DNA of 64,000 nucleotides from Paractinoplanes rishiriensis (GTDB taxonomy: Bacteria; Actinomycetota; Actinomycetes; Mycobacteriales; Micromonosporaceae), in the NCBI RefSeq assembly GCF_016862375.1, contig NZ_BOMV01000005.1, positions 1-64,000 on the forward strand, given 5' to 3'. Every line of letters begins with the position of its first letter. Within the stretch, counting starts at the first letter, position 1. The notes beneath the pieces are model-generated. The model saw nothing but the letters and a program-made list of their open reading frames with translations, was not told the origin of the DNA and made no database searches. Below, piece by piece: positions 8,184-17,341 of this stretch. The translations under genes were made by a program, and so were the position numbers.

Positions 8184-9713
8184 ATGAAACACCGCTTCGC
8201 CTTGGTGGCGGTCGCGGTCGCCGGCTTGATCGGCGCGGGCACGATGGCGGCGGTGTCCACCGCATCGGCCGCCACCACCGGATGCTCGGCGACCTACACC
8301 GTGGCCAGTCAGTGGCAGGGCGGCTTCCAGGGCGGAATCACCGTCACCAACCTCGGTGACGCGCTGACCGGCTGGCGGCTGGAGTTCGACTTCGCCGGCG
8401 CCGGGCAACAGGTGAGCCAGGGCTGGAACGCCGCCTGGACGCAGTCCGGCGCGCACGTCACGGCCGCGAGCATGAGCTGGAACGGTGGCCTGGCCACCGG
8501 CGGTTCGGTGTCGGTCGGCTTCATCGGCTCGTGGTCCGGCAGCAACCCGGCTCCGGCCTCGTTCACCCTCAATGGTGTGGCCTGCACCGGCGGCACCACC
8601 GGGCCTACCACGCCACCCACCACCGAACCCACCACGCCGCCCACCACCGAGCCCACCACTCCCCCGACCACCACGCCCGCCGAGGGTCCCGCGCCGGCTC
8701 TCAAGGTGAACGGCAACAAGCTGGTCACCGCCGCGGGTCAGACCTACCGGCTGCTCGGCGTCAACCGGGCCAGCGCCGAGTTCGCCTGCGTGCAGGGCAA
8801 GGGCATCTGGGACAGCCCGCAGCCGGACCAGGCCACCGTCGACGCCATGAAGGCCTGGAACATCCACGCCGTACGCATTCCGCTCAACGAGGACTGCTGG
8901 CTCGGCACCTTCGGCACGCCCAGCGGCACCGAATATCAGACCGCGGTCAAGCAGTACGTGGACCTGCTGGTGTCCAACGGCATCAACCCGATCCTCGATC
9001 TGCACTGGACCCACGGCGCCTACACCGGCAACATCTCGGCCTGCCCCGACGTGAACGCGACCTGCCAGAAGCCGATGCCCAGCGCCGAGTACACGCCGCG
9101 GTTCTGGACCAGCGTGGCGAACACCTTCAAGGGCAACAACGCGGTCCTCTTCGACCTGTTCAACGAGCCCTACCCGGACGCCGCGAACAACTGGTCCGAC
9201 ATGACCGCGGCCTGGAAGTGCGTCCGCGACGGCGGCACCTGCACCGGCATCACCTACGAGGTGGCCGGCATGCAGGACCTGGTCGACGCGGTCCGCGCCA
9301 CCGGTGCCACGAACGTCCTGCTGGTCGCCGGTCTCACCTGGACCAACGACCTCACCCAGTGGCTGGCGTACAAGCCGGTCGACCCGGCCGGCAACATCGT
9401 CGCGTCCTGGCACTCGTACAACTTCAATGCCTGTGTGACGGTGTCCTGCTGGGACAGCCAGATCGGCTCGGTGGCGGCCCAGGTGCCGGTGCACGCCGGC
9501 GAGATCGGCCAGGACACCTGCGCGCACGACTACATCGACCAGGTGATGGCGTGGGCGGACGCGAACGGTGTCGGCTACACGGCGTGGACCTGGAACCCGT
9601 GGGGCTGCACCGGCGGCAACGTCCTGATCCAGGACTACACCGGCACCCCGACCCAGACGTTCGGCGAGGGCGTCAAGGCGCACCTCCTCACGGTTGACCC
9701 GTACCGGTCATGA
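8184..9713 (+). CDS. Secreted cellulase: CBM2 - linker - GH5 endoglucanase
   Basis: A 509-residue exported enzyme that hydrolyses internal beta-1,4-glucan bonds. Signal peptide at residues 1-31. A CBM2 cellulose-binding module follows to about residue 135 (begins CSATYTVASQW, surface Trp residues conserved). A Thr/Pro linker of repeated TTEPTTPP units spans about 137-165, and a GH5 catalytic domain fills the rest. The acid/base Glu is in DLFNEPYPD and the nucleophile Glu in VHAGEIGQDT. A strong ribosome-binding site (GAGGAGAG) precedes the ATG. The CebR box and CCTAAG sites upstream imply cellobiose control. The stop overlaps the next ATG (ATGA), giving a two-gene operon with the esterase. 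Confidence 0.93.
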   Translation: MKHRFALVAVAVAGLIGAGTMAAVSTASAATTGCSATYTVASQWQGGFQGGITVTNLGDALTGWRLEFDFAGAGQQVSQGWNAAWTQSGAHVTAASMSWNGGLATGGSVSVGFIGSWSGSNPAPASFTLNGVACTGGTTGPTTPPTTEPTTPPTTEPTTPPTTTPAEGPAPALKVNGNKLVTAAGQTYRLLGVNRASAEFACVQGKGIWDSPQPDQATVDAMKAWNIHAVRIPLNEDCWLGTFGTPSGTEYQTAVKQYVDLLVSNGINPILDLHWTHGAYTGNISACPDVNATCQKPMPSAEYTPRFWTSVANTFKGNNAVLFDLFNEPYPDAANNWSDMTAAWKCVRDGGTCTGITYEVAGMQDLVDAVRATGATNVLLVAGLTWTNDLTQWLAYKPVDPAGNIVASWHSYNFNACVTVSCWDSQIGSVAAQVPVHAGEIGQDTCAHDYIDQVMAWADANGVGYTAWTWNPWGCTGGNVLIQDYTGTPTQTFGEGVKAHLLTVDPYRS

Positions 9714-10843
9714 GGGCCAACCGATTCCGCGCGCTGCTGATCAGCGCCGCCCTGGCCGTCACCGCCGCCGTACCCGCACTGGTGGCCACCGCCGGGCCGG
9801 CCACCGCGGCCGCTCCGGTCCGGATCATGCCGCTCGGCGACTCGATCACCGCGGGCACCGGCTGCTGGCGCGCCAAGCTGTGGCGCCAGTTGCAGACCAC
9901 CGGCTACACCAACATCGACTTCGTCGGCGGCGTCTCGGACGGCGGCGGCTGCAATCCCGGTTACTCGTACGACTTCGACCACGAGGGCCACGGCGGCTTC
10001 TCGGCGACCGGCATCGCCGACGCCAACCAGCTGCCGCCCTGGCTGGCCGCGGCCAACCCGGACATCGTGCTGGTGCACCTGGGCACCAACGACATGTGGG
10101 GCGGCCACATCCCGCTGGCGAACAAGCTGACCGCCTTCACCAAACTGGTCGGCCAGATGCGCGCCAACAACCCCAACATGAAGATCATCGTCGCCAAAAT
10201 CATCCCGATGAGCGCGGCGGCCTGCGCCAACTGCCCGGCCGACGTGGTGGCATTCAACAACGCGCTGCCCGGGTGGGCGGCCGGGCTCACCACGGCGGCG
10301 TCACCCATCGTCCTGGCCGACCTCTGGACCGGGTACGACGCGGTGGCCGACAACAACGACGGCGTGCACCCGAACGACGCCGGCTACACCAAGATGGCCG
10401 CCGCGTGGTATCCCGTCCTGGCCCGGGTCCTGGGCGGCACCACGACCCCGACCACCGCACCGACCACCCCACCGACGACGGCGCCCACCACGGCGCCGAC
10501 GACTCCGCCGACCACAGCGCCCACCACGGCTCCGCCGGCCGGTGGTTGCACCGCGACCTACAAGGCCGGTTCACAGTGGACCGGCGGCTTCCAGGGCGAG
10601 GTGACGGTCCGCAACGGCGGCACCGCCACCGCGACCGGCTGGACGGCAACGATCGCCTTCGCCGACGGCCAGCAGATCTCCCAGGCCTGGAACGCCACGG
10701 TGACCCAGAGCGGAAACACCGCCACCGCCCGGAACGTCACCTGGAACGGCGGTCTGACCGCCGGCGGGACGGCGAGTTTCGGCTTCCTGGCCTCGTGGCA
10801 GGGCACCAACAACCCGCCCTCGGTGACCTGCACGCTGAGCTGA
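9710..10843 (+). CDS. Secreted CE3-type acetylesterase (SGNH) with C-terminal CBM2
   Basis: A 377-residue exported esterase. Signal peptide at 1-35. The SGNH domain to about residue 243 has nucleophile block LGDSITAG, HLGTNDM (block III) and DGVHPNDAGY with the Asp/His pair, as in carbohydrate esterase family 3 acetylxylan esterases. A Thr/Pro linker (TTPTTAPTTPP repeats) leads to a CBM2 at about 275-377. It probably removes acetyl groups from xylan on plant fibres bound through the CBM2. Start overlaps the cellulase stop (ATGA), so it shares the CebR-type control. A strong hairpin follows. Confidence 0.88.
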   Translation: MRANRFRALLISAALAVTAAVPALVATAGPATAAAPVRIMPLGDSITAGTGCWRAKLWRQLQTTGYTNIDFVGGVSDGGGCNPGYSYDFDHEGHGGFSATGIADANQLPPWLAAANPDIVLVHLGTNDMWGGHIPLANKLTAFTKLVGQMRANNPNMKIIVAKIIPMSAAACANCPADVVAFNNALPGWAAGLTTAASPIVLADLWTGYDAVADNNDGVHPNDAGYTKMAAAWYPVLARVLGGTTTPTTAPTTPPTTAPTTAPTTPPTTAPTTAPPAGGCTATYKAGSQWTGGFQGEVTVRNGGTATATGWTATIAFADGQQISQAWNATVTQSGNTATARNVTWNGGLTAGGTASFGFLASWQGTNNPPSVTCTLS

Positions 10844-10847
10844 GGAG

Positions 10848-10886
10848 AACCCGCCCGTCCCGGCTGCCCGCCGGGACGGGCGGGTT
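10848..10886 (+). terminator. Rho-independent-like terminator of the cellulase-esterase operon
   Basis: A perfect 16-bp stem (left arm AACCCGCCCGTCCCGG) with a 7-base loop begins 4 bp after the stop codon. Only a short T content follows, as is usual in actinomycetes. Confidence 0.85.
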
Positions 10887-10982
10887 ACTGCAAGCCGGAA
10901 ATTTCTGTTATCTCCGATACAGATGAGCATCGATATAAGGGACAGGTGTCAACACGCACCCGCTCCGAAAGGAATCCCCCGC

Positions 10983-11969
10983 ATGATGCTCACCACGTTG
11001 CGCCGCCGCTGGCGCAGCACCGCCGCGGTGTCAGTCGTGGCCGGTGCCGCAGTCGTCGCTACCGCCCTGACCATGCTGCCGTCCACCGCCGCAGTCACCC
11101 CCAAGATCGCCGCGGGCACCCTGGTCGGCTGGGCCGCGCAGAACGGCGGAACCACCGGCGGCAACGGCGGCTCGACCGTCACCGTGACCACCGCCTCCGC
11201 CCTGGACAGCGCGCTGCAGGCCAGCGGAGCCCGGATCATCAAGGTGTCCGGCACGATCACGGTCTCCGGCATGCGCAAGGTCACCTCGAACAAGACCATC
11301 CAGGGCGTCGGCTCCGGCTCCGGCATCCGCGGCGGCGGACTGTCCATGTCCAACGTCAGCAACATCATCATTCAGAACCTGACCTTCTCGGGTTCCAGCG
11401 ATGACGCCATCAACGTGCAGGACAATTCGCACCACATCTGGATCGACCACAACGTCTTCACCAGCGCCACCGACGGACTGGTCGACATCCGGCTCGGCTC
11501 CGACTTCATCACGGTGTCCTGGAACATCACCCGCAGCCACGACAAGACGTTCCTGCTCGGCTCGGACGACTCCAACACCGGTGACCGCGGCAAGCTGCGC
11601 GTGAGTTACCACCACAACTGGTTCGACGGCACCAACCAGCGTCACCCGCGGGTCCGCTTCGGCAACCCGGTGCACGTCTACAACAACTACTACGCCCGGA
11701 CCGCCAGCTACGGCGTGGCCTCCACCACCGAGGCCGGCGTTCTCGTCGAGGGCAACTACTTCGAGAACGTGTCCCGGCCCACCACGCTCGCCCAGGGCAC
11801 CTCGCCCAACGGCAAGCTGGTGCAGCGCAACAACCACTTCGTCAGCTCCGGCACGCCGATGACGAACGGCACGGTCAACGCGATCCCCTACGCGTACACC
11901 CTCGACACGGCCAGCCAGGTCAAGTCGATCGTGAGCGCGGGCGCGGGCGTCGGCAAGCTCGGGCTCTGA
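10983..11969 (+). CDS. Secreted pectate lyase, PL1 family (copy 1)
   Basis: A 328-residue exported lyase that cleaves polygalacturonate by beta-elimination. Signal peptide at about 1-37. The parallel beta-helix carries the PL1 signature HHIWIDHN and the catalytic Arg within RHPRVRFGN, followed by VHVYNNYY. Calcium-ligand Asp residues are in SSDDAINVQ and DGLVDI. The ATG at 10983 (a second ATG follows immediately) is favoured by the upstream AAAGGAAT. It is a monocistronic unit ending in a hairpin. No carbohydrate-binding module is present. Confidence 0.9.
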   Translation: MMLTTLRRRWRSTAAVSVVAGAAVVATALTMLPSTAAVTPKIAAGTLVGWAAQNGGTTGGNGGSTVTVTTASALDSALQASGARIIKVSGTITVSGMRKVTSNKTIQGVGSGSGIRGGGLSMSNVSNIIIQNLTFSGSSDDAINVQDNSHHIWIDHNVFTSATDGLVDIRLGSDFITVSWNITRSHDKTFLLGSDDSNTGDRGKLRVSYHHNWFDGTNQRHPRVRFGNPVHVYNNYYARTASYGVASTTEAGVLVEGNYFENVSRPTTLAQGTSPNGKLVQRNNHFVSSGTPMTNGTVNAIPYAYTLDTASQVKSIVSAGAGVGKLGL

Positions 11970-11981
11970 CACTGACCGAAG

Positions 11982-12013
11982 CGGGCGGTTCCGGCTCCGG
12001 CCGGGGCCGCCCG
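11982..12013 (+). terminator. Hairpin terminator after pectate lyase 1
   Basis: A 13-bp stem (left arm CGGGCGGTTCCGG, two G-T wobbles) with a 6-base loop, 13 bp after the stop codon. Confidence 0.75.
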
Positions 12014-12042
12014 TTCGCCTTGCCCGGATTGGCATGGCTTCA

Positions 12043-12056
12043 GGAAAGCGCTTGCC
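12043..12056. promoter_or_regulatory. LacI-family-like operator upstream of pectate lyase 2
   Basis: GGAAAGCGCTTGCC is a 14-bp near-palindrome (12 of 14 symmetrical) centred on the GCGC typical of LacI-family operators. It differs from the CebR box, so a different LacI regulator is expected. It lies 208 bp before the ATG of the second pectate lyase. Confidence 0.5.
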
Positions 12057-12263
12057 TTAAAATCGGCCAAATCCTGCAAATAGCAGGCTAACGAACTTCA
12101 TCCCAAACCGGACAATAGCTACCCAATGACTGCCGACCGACGCGCCGGCAGGCCACCTTGTCCCAATTCATTGCAACAAAACTGCAAATAAGAGTTATTG
12201 ACTGTTTTCGATGGACCTTCCTACGTTGGGAAGACGCGTACCCCCAACGCAGGAGGTCCCATC

Positions 12264-13292
12264 ATGCAGATCCCCCAGATACCGCGCCGCATCGTCAAGG
12301 CATCTCTCGCCACGGCCGCGGCCACGGCCCTGGCCGTCACGATCGGCGCCGCCGCCAACGCCGTTTCCGCGCCCGACGCAGAGGTCGACATCCTGGCCGC
12401 CGACGTGGGCTGGGCCACCCAGGGCGGCGGCACCCGCGGCGGCGAGGGCGGCACCACCGTCACCGTCACGAGCTGGTCCGCGCTGCGCGACCAGGCCGAG
12501 GCGAGCGGCGCCCGGACGATCCTGGTCAACGGCATGCTCAGCGGCTCCGGCACGATCGAGATCTCGGCAAACAAGACGATCCGCGGCGTCGGGGCCAACT
12601 CCGGCGTCTCGAACACCACATTCAACATCGAGGACATGTCGCCGGCCAACGTGATCATCCAGAACATGAACATCCGCGGCGTGGTCGGCGGCGACGCCAT
12701 TCAGATCGAGAACGCCCGGAACATCTGGATCGACCACAACACCCTGTCCAGCACCATCGAGGACGACCCCGACCACTACGACGGCATGATCGACATCACG
12801 CATGCCGGCGACTTCGTCACGGTCTCCTGGAACATCATCCGCGACCACTGGAAGACCTCGCTGGTCGGGCACTCCGACGGCAACGAGAGCGAGGACACCG
12901 GGCACCTGCGGGTCACGTACCACCACAACTGGTTCGACCGCACCTTCGAGCGCAGCCCGCGGGTTCGCTTCGGCGAGACGGTACACGTCTTCAACAACTA
13001 CTACTCCAACATCAAAAACAATGAGGAGTCGTACGCGATCGCCAGTGTCATGGACGCCGGCACCCTGGTCGAGGGCAACGTCTTCGAGAACGTGCAGCAG
13101 GCCTGCTGGTCGGCCAGCGGCATCTTCGAGTCCGACCCGGGCCGGCTGGTGGCCCGCGACAACATCCTGACCAACTCCGGCCCGTGCGAGACCAACGGCT
13201 CGGTGGCCGCCCTCCCGTACAGCTACACCGCGCAGAGCAGCGGCACCGTCAAGGCCGCCGTGACCGCGGGCGCGGGCGCCGGCCGCATCTGA
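12264..13292 (+). CDS. Secreted pectate lyase, PL1 family (copy 2)
   Basis: A 342-residue exported lyase. Signal peptide at about 1-36 with a twin-Arg-like PRRIVKASLATAAA start. The PL1 motifs are NIWIDHN, the catalytic Arg in RSPRVRFGE and VHVFNNYY, with calcium Asp residues around GDAIQIEN and HYDGMIDI. AGGAGG lies 7 bp before the ATG at 12264, which decides the start. It is only moderately similar to copy 1 and longer around the DHYDG loop, suggesting different pectin or oligomer preference. A hairpin follows. Confidence 0.9.
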   Translation: MQIPQIPRRIVKASLATAAATALAVTIGAAANAVSAPDAEVDILAADVGWATQGGGTRGGEGGTTVTVTSWSALRDQAEASGARTILVNGMLSGSGTIEISANKTIRGVGANSGVSNTTFNIEDMSPANVIIQNMNIRGVVGGDAIQIENARNIWIDHNTLSSTIEDDPDHYDGMIDITHAGDFVTVSWNIIRDHWKTSLVGHSDGNESEDTGHLRVTYHHNWFDRTFERSPRVRFGETVHVFNNYYSNIKNNEESYAIASVMDAGTLVEGNVFENVQQACWSASGIFESDPGRLVARDNILTNSGPCETNGSVAALPYSYTAQSSGTVKAAVTAGAGAGRI

Positions 13293-13308
13293 TCCAGGCG
13301 CACCCGAC

Positions 13309-13340
13309 CGGCCCGCCGCGCCACCCGGCACGGCGGGCCG
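13309..13340 (+). terminator. Hairpin terminator after pectate lyase 2
   Basis: A perfect 10-bp stem CGGCCCGCCG/CGGCGGGCCG with a 12-base loop. An outer GCGCAC/GTGCGC pairing can extend it. Confidence 0.75.
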
Positions 13341-13438
13341 TGTGCGCCGCGACAGGACAGCAGAAAACGTCACCCGGCTGCGCGGCCGCGACGGCATGCT
13401 GGACCCGGTCAGCAGCGATCGAACGGGAGCGCCCACCG

Positions 13439-13867
13439 ATGACTCAGCAAGTTTTGACGGTGACCGTGCCGGCCGGGCCGCCCGCCGTGTTCCGCTACCT
13501 GACCGAGCCGGAACTGCTGACCCGGTGGATCGACGGGCTGCGCGAGTCGCGGCCGCTCGGCGATCGGGTGATGCGGGTGGGCGCCAGGTCGATCGAGGTG
13601 GTCGAGGCACAGGGCAGGACCATGGAGATCGTTTCGGAGGTGACCGCCCTGGACCCGGACCGGATGCTGGCCGTCCGCATCACCTATCCCGGCGCGGGCG
13701 ACACCGACATGGTCTACGAACTGGCGCCGGTCGCTTCCGGCACCGAGTTGCGGCTCACCGTCACGCCTCGCTACCGGGGTGTCGCCCGGCTGGTCGGCCG
13801 GTTGATGCAGCCGATGATGCGACGGCGGCTGCAGGGCAATCTCGACCGGCTGGCGCGGGTGGTCTGA
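13439..13867 (+). CDS. SRPBCC-family protein (START-like)
   Basis: A 142-residue single-domain protein with the SRPBCC helix-grip pattern: an N-terminal strand, the helix FRYLTEPELLTRWIDGL, then beta strands (EIVSEVTALDPDRMLAVRI) and a long C-terminal helix (LMQPMMRRRLQGNLDRLARVV). Such proteins bind hydrophobic ligands in a cavity. The ATG at 13439 has GGGAG upstream. The gene ends 3 bp before the AraC-family GTG, so the two form an operon and the SRPBCC protein may act on or report a ligand sensed by that regulator. Ligand unknown. Confidence 0.75.
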   Translation: MTQQVLTVTVPAGPPAVFRYLTEPELLTRWIDGLRESRPLGDRVMRVGARSIEVVEAQGRTMEIVSEVTALDPDRMLAVRITYPGAGDTDMVYELAPVASGTELRLTVTPRYRGVARLVGRLMQPMMRRRLQGNLDRLARVV

Positions 13868-13870
13868 TCG

Positions 13871-14725
13871 GTGATCCGTGCCGATGTCATGCGGGTCCTG
13901 GTCCACGTCGAGGCCCACCTCGACCGGGATCTGTCCGCCCCGGCGCTGGCCGCGGCGGCCGGCCTGTCCGCCTCGCGTTTTCACCGGGTCTTCGTCGCCG
14001 AGATCGGCGAGACCCCGCACGCCTACGTGGCCCGGCTGCGGCTGGACCGGGCCGCACTCTACCTGGCCACCCAGGCCGGGCCGATCGCCGGCATCGCGGC
14101 CGCCGTCGGCTACGAGACGCCGGAGACCTTCGCTCGCGCCTTCGCCCGCCGGTTCGCCACCACCCCGTCGGCCTACCGCGCCGCCGTTCCGGTCGCGGCA
14201 CCTCTCCCGGCGCGCCGGCCGGGGCTGGAGCAGCAGGCCGGAGAGGGCGTGCTCTCGGCGGTCCGAGTGACCGAGTTGCGGCCCCAGCCGGCGGCGTTCC
14301 TCCGTCACCTCGGCCCCTACGAGGACGTCGACGGCTCCCTCTTCGAGGATCTGGCCGCCTGGTCGCACGGACGGACCGGGGTGACCGGACCCTGGCTCGG
14401 TGTCGGCCACGACGCACCGGGCATCACCCCGGCCCGGCTGCTGCGCTTCGACGCCTGCCTCGGGGTCACGGCCGCACGTCACACCCGGGGTCGCGTCGCC
14501 TTCCAGACCGTGCCCGGCGGCTGGTATGCCGTCGCCACCCACACCGGCCCCTACACCTCGCTGCCCCAGGCCCACCGGTCCGTCTACGCCACCGCCCAGT
14601 CGTTCGCCGGCTACCGCGTCGCTGGCCTCCCCCTCGTTGAGTGCTACCTGACCAGCACCGTCCGGCCGGACGCCCACCTCAACACCACCCAGATCCGGCT
14701 GCCGTTGGTGCGTCTCGCCCGATGA
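13871..14725 (+). CDS. AraC-family regulator with GyrI-like effector domain
   Basis: A 284-residue protein from GTG. An AraC-type double HTH occupies residues 1-105 (LAAAAGLSASRFHRVFVAEI, then IAAAVGYETPETFARAFARR). The C-terminal half is a GyrI-like small-molecule-binding domain (FLRHLGPYEDVDGSLFEDL, GGWYAVATHTGPY). This is the Rob/SoxS-BmrR architecture, usually a drug- or metabolite-sensing activator. It sits between two pectate lyase genes but shows no sequence link to them. It is probably co-transcribed with the SRPBCC gene. Confidence 0.88.
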   Translation: MIRADVMRVLVHVEAHLDRDLSAPALAAAAGLSASRFHRVFVAEIGETPHAYVARLRLDRAALYLATQAGPIAGIAAAVGYETPETFARAFARRFATTPSAYRAAVPVAAPLPARRPGLEQQAGEGVLSAVRVTELRPQPAAFLRHLGPYEDVDGSLFEDLAAWSHGRTGVTGPWLGVGHDAPGITPARLLRFDACLGVTAARHTRGRVAFQTVPGGWYAVATHTGPYTSLPQAHRSVYATAQSFAGYRVAGLPLVECYLTSTVRPDAHLNTTQIRLPLVRLAR

Positions 14726-14812
14726 GCCGGATTTCTGTCTTTTGCCCGGCCTCCACCGCGTCTACTAATCGCCGCCCGCCCCGAGGCGGCACCAACCGTC
14801 TGCGAGGTCACC

Positions 14813-15838
14813 ATGCAAAACCAAACCATGGAGGTACGACGAACACGCCCGGCCCTGGCCGCCGCAGCAGTCGGCCTACTGCTCGCCGGAACCGTCGCGG
14901 CACTCCCCCGGCCCGCCACGGCCGCCCCGGCCCTGACCGGCGCCACCGGATCGCCGGACGGATTCGCCGCCGTGCCGGCCTGGGGCCAGGACGGCACCAC
15001 GGGCGGCGCCGGCGGAGCGACCGTCACCGTGCGCACCGCCGAGGACTTCCTCGCCGCGATCGCCCAGCCGGAACCGCTCATCGTCCAGGTCGACGGCATC
15101 CTGACGCTGCCCGGCCCGATGCACAACGTCGCCTCGGACAAGACCATCGTCGGGCTCGGCGCCGGCGGCGGCCTGAACATCGGCCTGCCCATCGACGACA
15201 GCATCACCGACCCGCCGGCCGACGCCGTGCACAACGTGATCATCCAGAACCTGAAGTTCGACGCCTGGGCGGACGACGCGATCAACGTGCAGATGTTCAC
15301 CCACCACGTCTGGATCGACCACAACACGTTCGTCGCCGGGTTCGACGGCGCCGCCGACGTCAAGCGCGGCTCGTCGTACGTCACGGTGTCCTGGAACCAC
15401 AGCACCCACGGCAAGAACATGCTGGTGGGCCACTTCGCCGGCAACGCGCACCAGGACAAGGGACGGCTCAAGGTCACGTACCACCACAACTTCTTCGACG
15501 GCACGGTGGAGCGCAACCCGTGGGTCCGCTTCGGCAACCCCGCGCACGTCTACAACAACTACTACCGCGCCGTGAGCAAGTACGGCGTCCGGTCCAGTTC
15601 GGAGGCGGGCATCCTGGTCGAGGGCAACTTCTTCCAGGGCGTCGCGCAGCCGTTCCAGCGCGGCGTGGGCGGCACCGAACTCGGCGACCTCGTCGAGCGC
15701 GACAACTGCTTCGCCGAGTCCGGCGAGCCGCAGTCCGGTGGCACCACCGAGGAAATTCCTTACCCGTACACCGTGGAGCCCTGCGACGGAGTGCCCGCAG
15801 CGGTGACCGCGGGCGCCGGCGCGGGCCGGCTCGGATAG
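14813..15838 (+). CDS. Secreted pectate lyase, PL1 family (copy 3)
   Basis: A 341-residue exported lyase. Signal peptide at about 1-37. PL1 motifs: HHVWIDHN, catalytic Arg in RNPWVRFGN and AHVYNNYY. Compared with copies 1 and 2, the stretch between the first strands and the first active-site loop has an inserted GLPIDDSITDPPAD segment. GCGAGG precedes the ATG at 14813; an ATG five codons later is an alternative. It is separated from the other two lyases by the SRPBCC-AraC pair. Ends at a strong hairpin shared with the convergent EF-Tu gene. Confidence 0.9.
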   Translation: MQNQTMEVRRTRPALAAAAVGLLLAGTVAALPRPATAAPALTGATGSPDGFAAVPAWGQDGTTGGAGGATVTVRTAEDFLAAIAQPEPLIVQVDGILTLPGPMHNVASDKTIVGLGAGGGLNIGLPIDDSITDPPADAVHNVIIQNLKFDAWADDAINVQMFTHHVWIDHNTFVAGFDGAADVKRGSSYVTVSWNHSTHGKNMLVGHFAGNAHQDKGRLKVTYHHNFFDGTVERNPWVRFGNPAHVYNNYYRAVSKYGVRSSSEAGILVEGNFFQGVAQPFQRGVGGTELGDLVERDNCFAESGEPQSGGTTEEIPYPYTVEPCDGVPAAVTAGAGAGRLG

Positions 15839-15847
15839 GACCCGCAC

Positions 15848-15878
15848 GGAGGTGTGCCGGTACGTCCGGCACACCTCC
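15848..15878. terminator. Bidirectional terminator between pectate lyase 3 and tuf
   Basis: A perfect 13-bp stem (GGAGGTGTGCCGG) with a 5-base loop lies in the 51 bp between two convergent genes and can serve both. Confidence 0.8.
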
Positions 15879-15889
15879 TCAGCGGTGGT

Positions 15890-17080
15890 TCAATCCAGCA
15901 GTTCGGTCACCGTGCCGGCGGCGACCGTGCGGTTGCCCTCGCGTACCGCAAAACCAAGACCGACCTCGAGTGCGACCGGCTTGCCCAGCGTCACCACCAC
16001 CGAGTCCAGGGTGTCGCCCGGCATCACCAGGTCCCGGCCGCCCAGATCCAGACCACCCGGCACGTCGGTGGTGTGGAAGTAGAACTGCGGCCGGTAGTTC
16101 GCCTCGAACGGGGTGTGCCGCCCGCCCTCGGCATACGTCAGCGCGTACATGGTCGCCGTGAATTTGTGGTGTGGCGTCACGCTGCCCGGCACCGCGACCA
16201 CCTGGCCGCGCTGCACCTGCTCGCGCTTCACCCCACGCAGGAGTACGGCGGCGTTGTCGCCGGCCTGCGCCGACTCGAGCGACTTGCCGAACGTCTCCAG
16301 CCCGGTCGCCACACTGGTCAGCGTGGGACCGAGGCCGACCACCTCGACCGGCTCGCCGACCCGCAGCGTGCCCCGCTCGACCTTGCCGGTCACCACGGTG
16401 CCCCGCCCGCTGATCGACAGCACGTTCTCGATCGGCATCAGGAACGGCTCGCCCAACTCGCGCGGCGGGATCGGCACGTAGTTGTCGACCGCGTCGAGCA
16501 ACTCGACGATCGAACCGACCCAGTGCGGGTCGCCCTCGAGGGCCTTCAGCGCGCTGACCCGGATCACCGGCACCTCGTCACCGGGGAACCCGTACTCCGA
16601 AATCAGCTCGCGGACCTCGAGCTCGACCAGGTCGAGCAGCTCCGGGTCGTCGACCGCGTCGCTCTTGTTGAGCGCCACCACCAGGTACGGCACGCCGACC
16701 CGCTGGGCCAGCAGCACGTGCTCCCGGGTCTGCGGCATCGAGCCGTCCTGAGCCGACACCACCAGGATCGCCCCGTCCACCTGAGCCGCGCCCGTGATCA
16801 TGTTCTTCACGTAGTCGGCGTGGCCCGGCATATCGACGTGGGCGTAGTGGCGCGCCTCGGTCTCGTACTCGACGTGCGCGATGGTGATGGTGATGCCGCG
16901 GGCGGCCTCTTCCGGCGCCTTGTCGATGCCCTCGAACGCCACGTACCGGTTGGTTGCCGGGTCGCGGTCGGCGAGAACCTTCGTGATGGCCGCCGTCAGG
17001 GTCGTCTTGCCGTGGTCGACATGCCCCATCGTGCCGATGTTGAGGTGCGGTTTGGTACGCATGAACTGGCTCTTGGCCAT
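15890..17080 (-). CDS. tuf: Elongation factor Tu, divergent second copy (tuf3-like)
   Basis: A 396-residue translational GTPase that delivers aminoacyl-tRNA to the ribosome. G1 is [10 protein letters not shown]3 is DMPGHADY (usually DCPGHADY), G4 is NKSD (usually NKAD or NKCD) and the effector region is ARGITI. It stands alone, without the rpsL-rpsG-fusA neighbours of the main tuf gene, and many conserved positions differ (SAQDGSMP instead of ATDGPMP). At the position of E. coli Gln124, where change gives kirromycin resistance, it has Arg, and E. coli Arg373 is Gly. Streptomyces ramocissimus EF-Tu3 is a known elfamycin-resistant paralogue, so a stress-expressed, antibiotic-tolerant EF-Tu is the best guess. 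The start at MAKSQF is conserved. Confidence 0.92.
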   Translation of the reverse strand: MAKSQFMRTKPHLNIGTMGHVDHGKTTLTAAITKVLADRDPATNRYVAFEGIDKAPEEAARGITITIAHVEYETEARHYAHVDMPGHADYVKNMITGAAQVDGAILVVSAQDGSMPQTREHVLLAQRVGVPYLVVALNKSDAVDDPELLDLVELEVRELISEYGFPGDEVPVIRVSALKALEGDPHWVGSIVELLDAVDNYVPIPPRELGEPFLMPIENVLSISGRGTVVTGKVERGTLRVGEPVEVVGLGPTLTSVATGLETFGKSLESAQAGDNAAVLLRGVKREQVQRGQVVAVPGSVTPHHKFTATMYALTYAEGGRHTPFEANYRPQFYFHTTDVPGGLDLGGRDLVMPGDTLDSVVVTLGKPVALEVGLGFAVREGNRTVAAGTVTELLD

Positions 17081-17174
17081 GGGTTTCTCAATCCTCACTG
17101 GATGCAAGGCACTTCGGTGGTACACGACCCCGTCGCCAGGCGGGGCGCGTCAGAACCCGCGCAGGGAGCAGCCC

Positions 17175-17211
17175 ACCCTTCCCCGGGGTTCTGCTGCCGG
17201 TGGGGAAGGGT
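17175..17211. other. Hairpin in the 261-bp tuf upstream region
   Basis: ACCCTTCCCC (17175-17184) and GGGGAAGGGT (17202-17211) form a perfect 10-bp stem with a 17-base loop, about 95 bp upstream of the tuf start. It may terminate transcription from the MarR gene or structure the tuf leader. No T run follows on the minus strand. Confidence 0.45.
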
Positions 17212-17341
17212 CAGACTCGCGTATCGGCGCCGGGAAAATCGCACACGGGAGCCACCGCAAGGGGCAGCTGCAGACCGGGCGCGAACATGACCGTCACGTT
17301 AGCTCCCGGCGCCCGGCCGGGCGAACGAATTTCCGCGCCGC

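Noticed and set aside
17175..17211. Ribosomal-protein or tufA-type autoregulatory leader
   Set aside because: The hairpin is real but has no similarity I can name to a known leader; a MarR terminator is equally likely, so no regulatory class is claimed.
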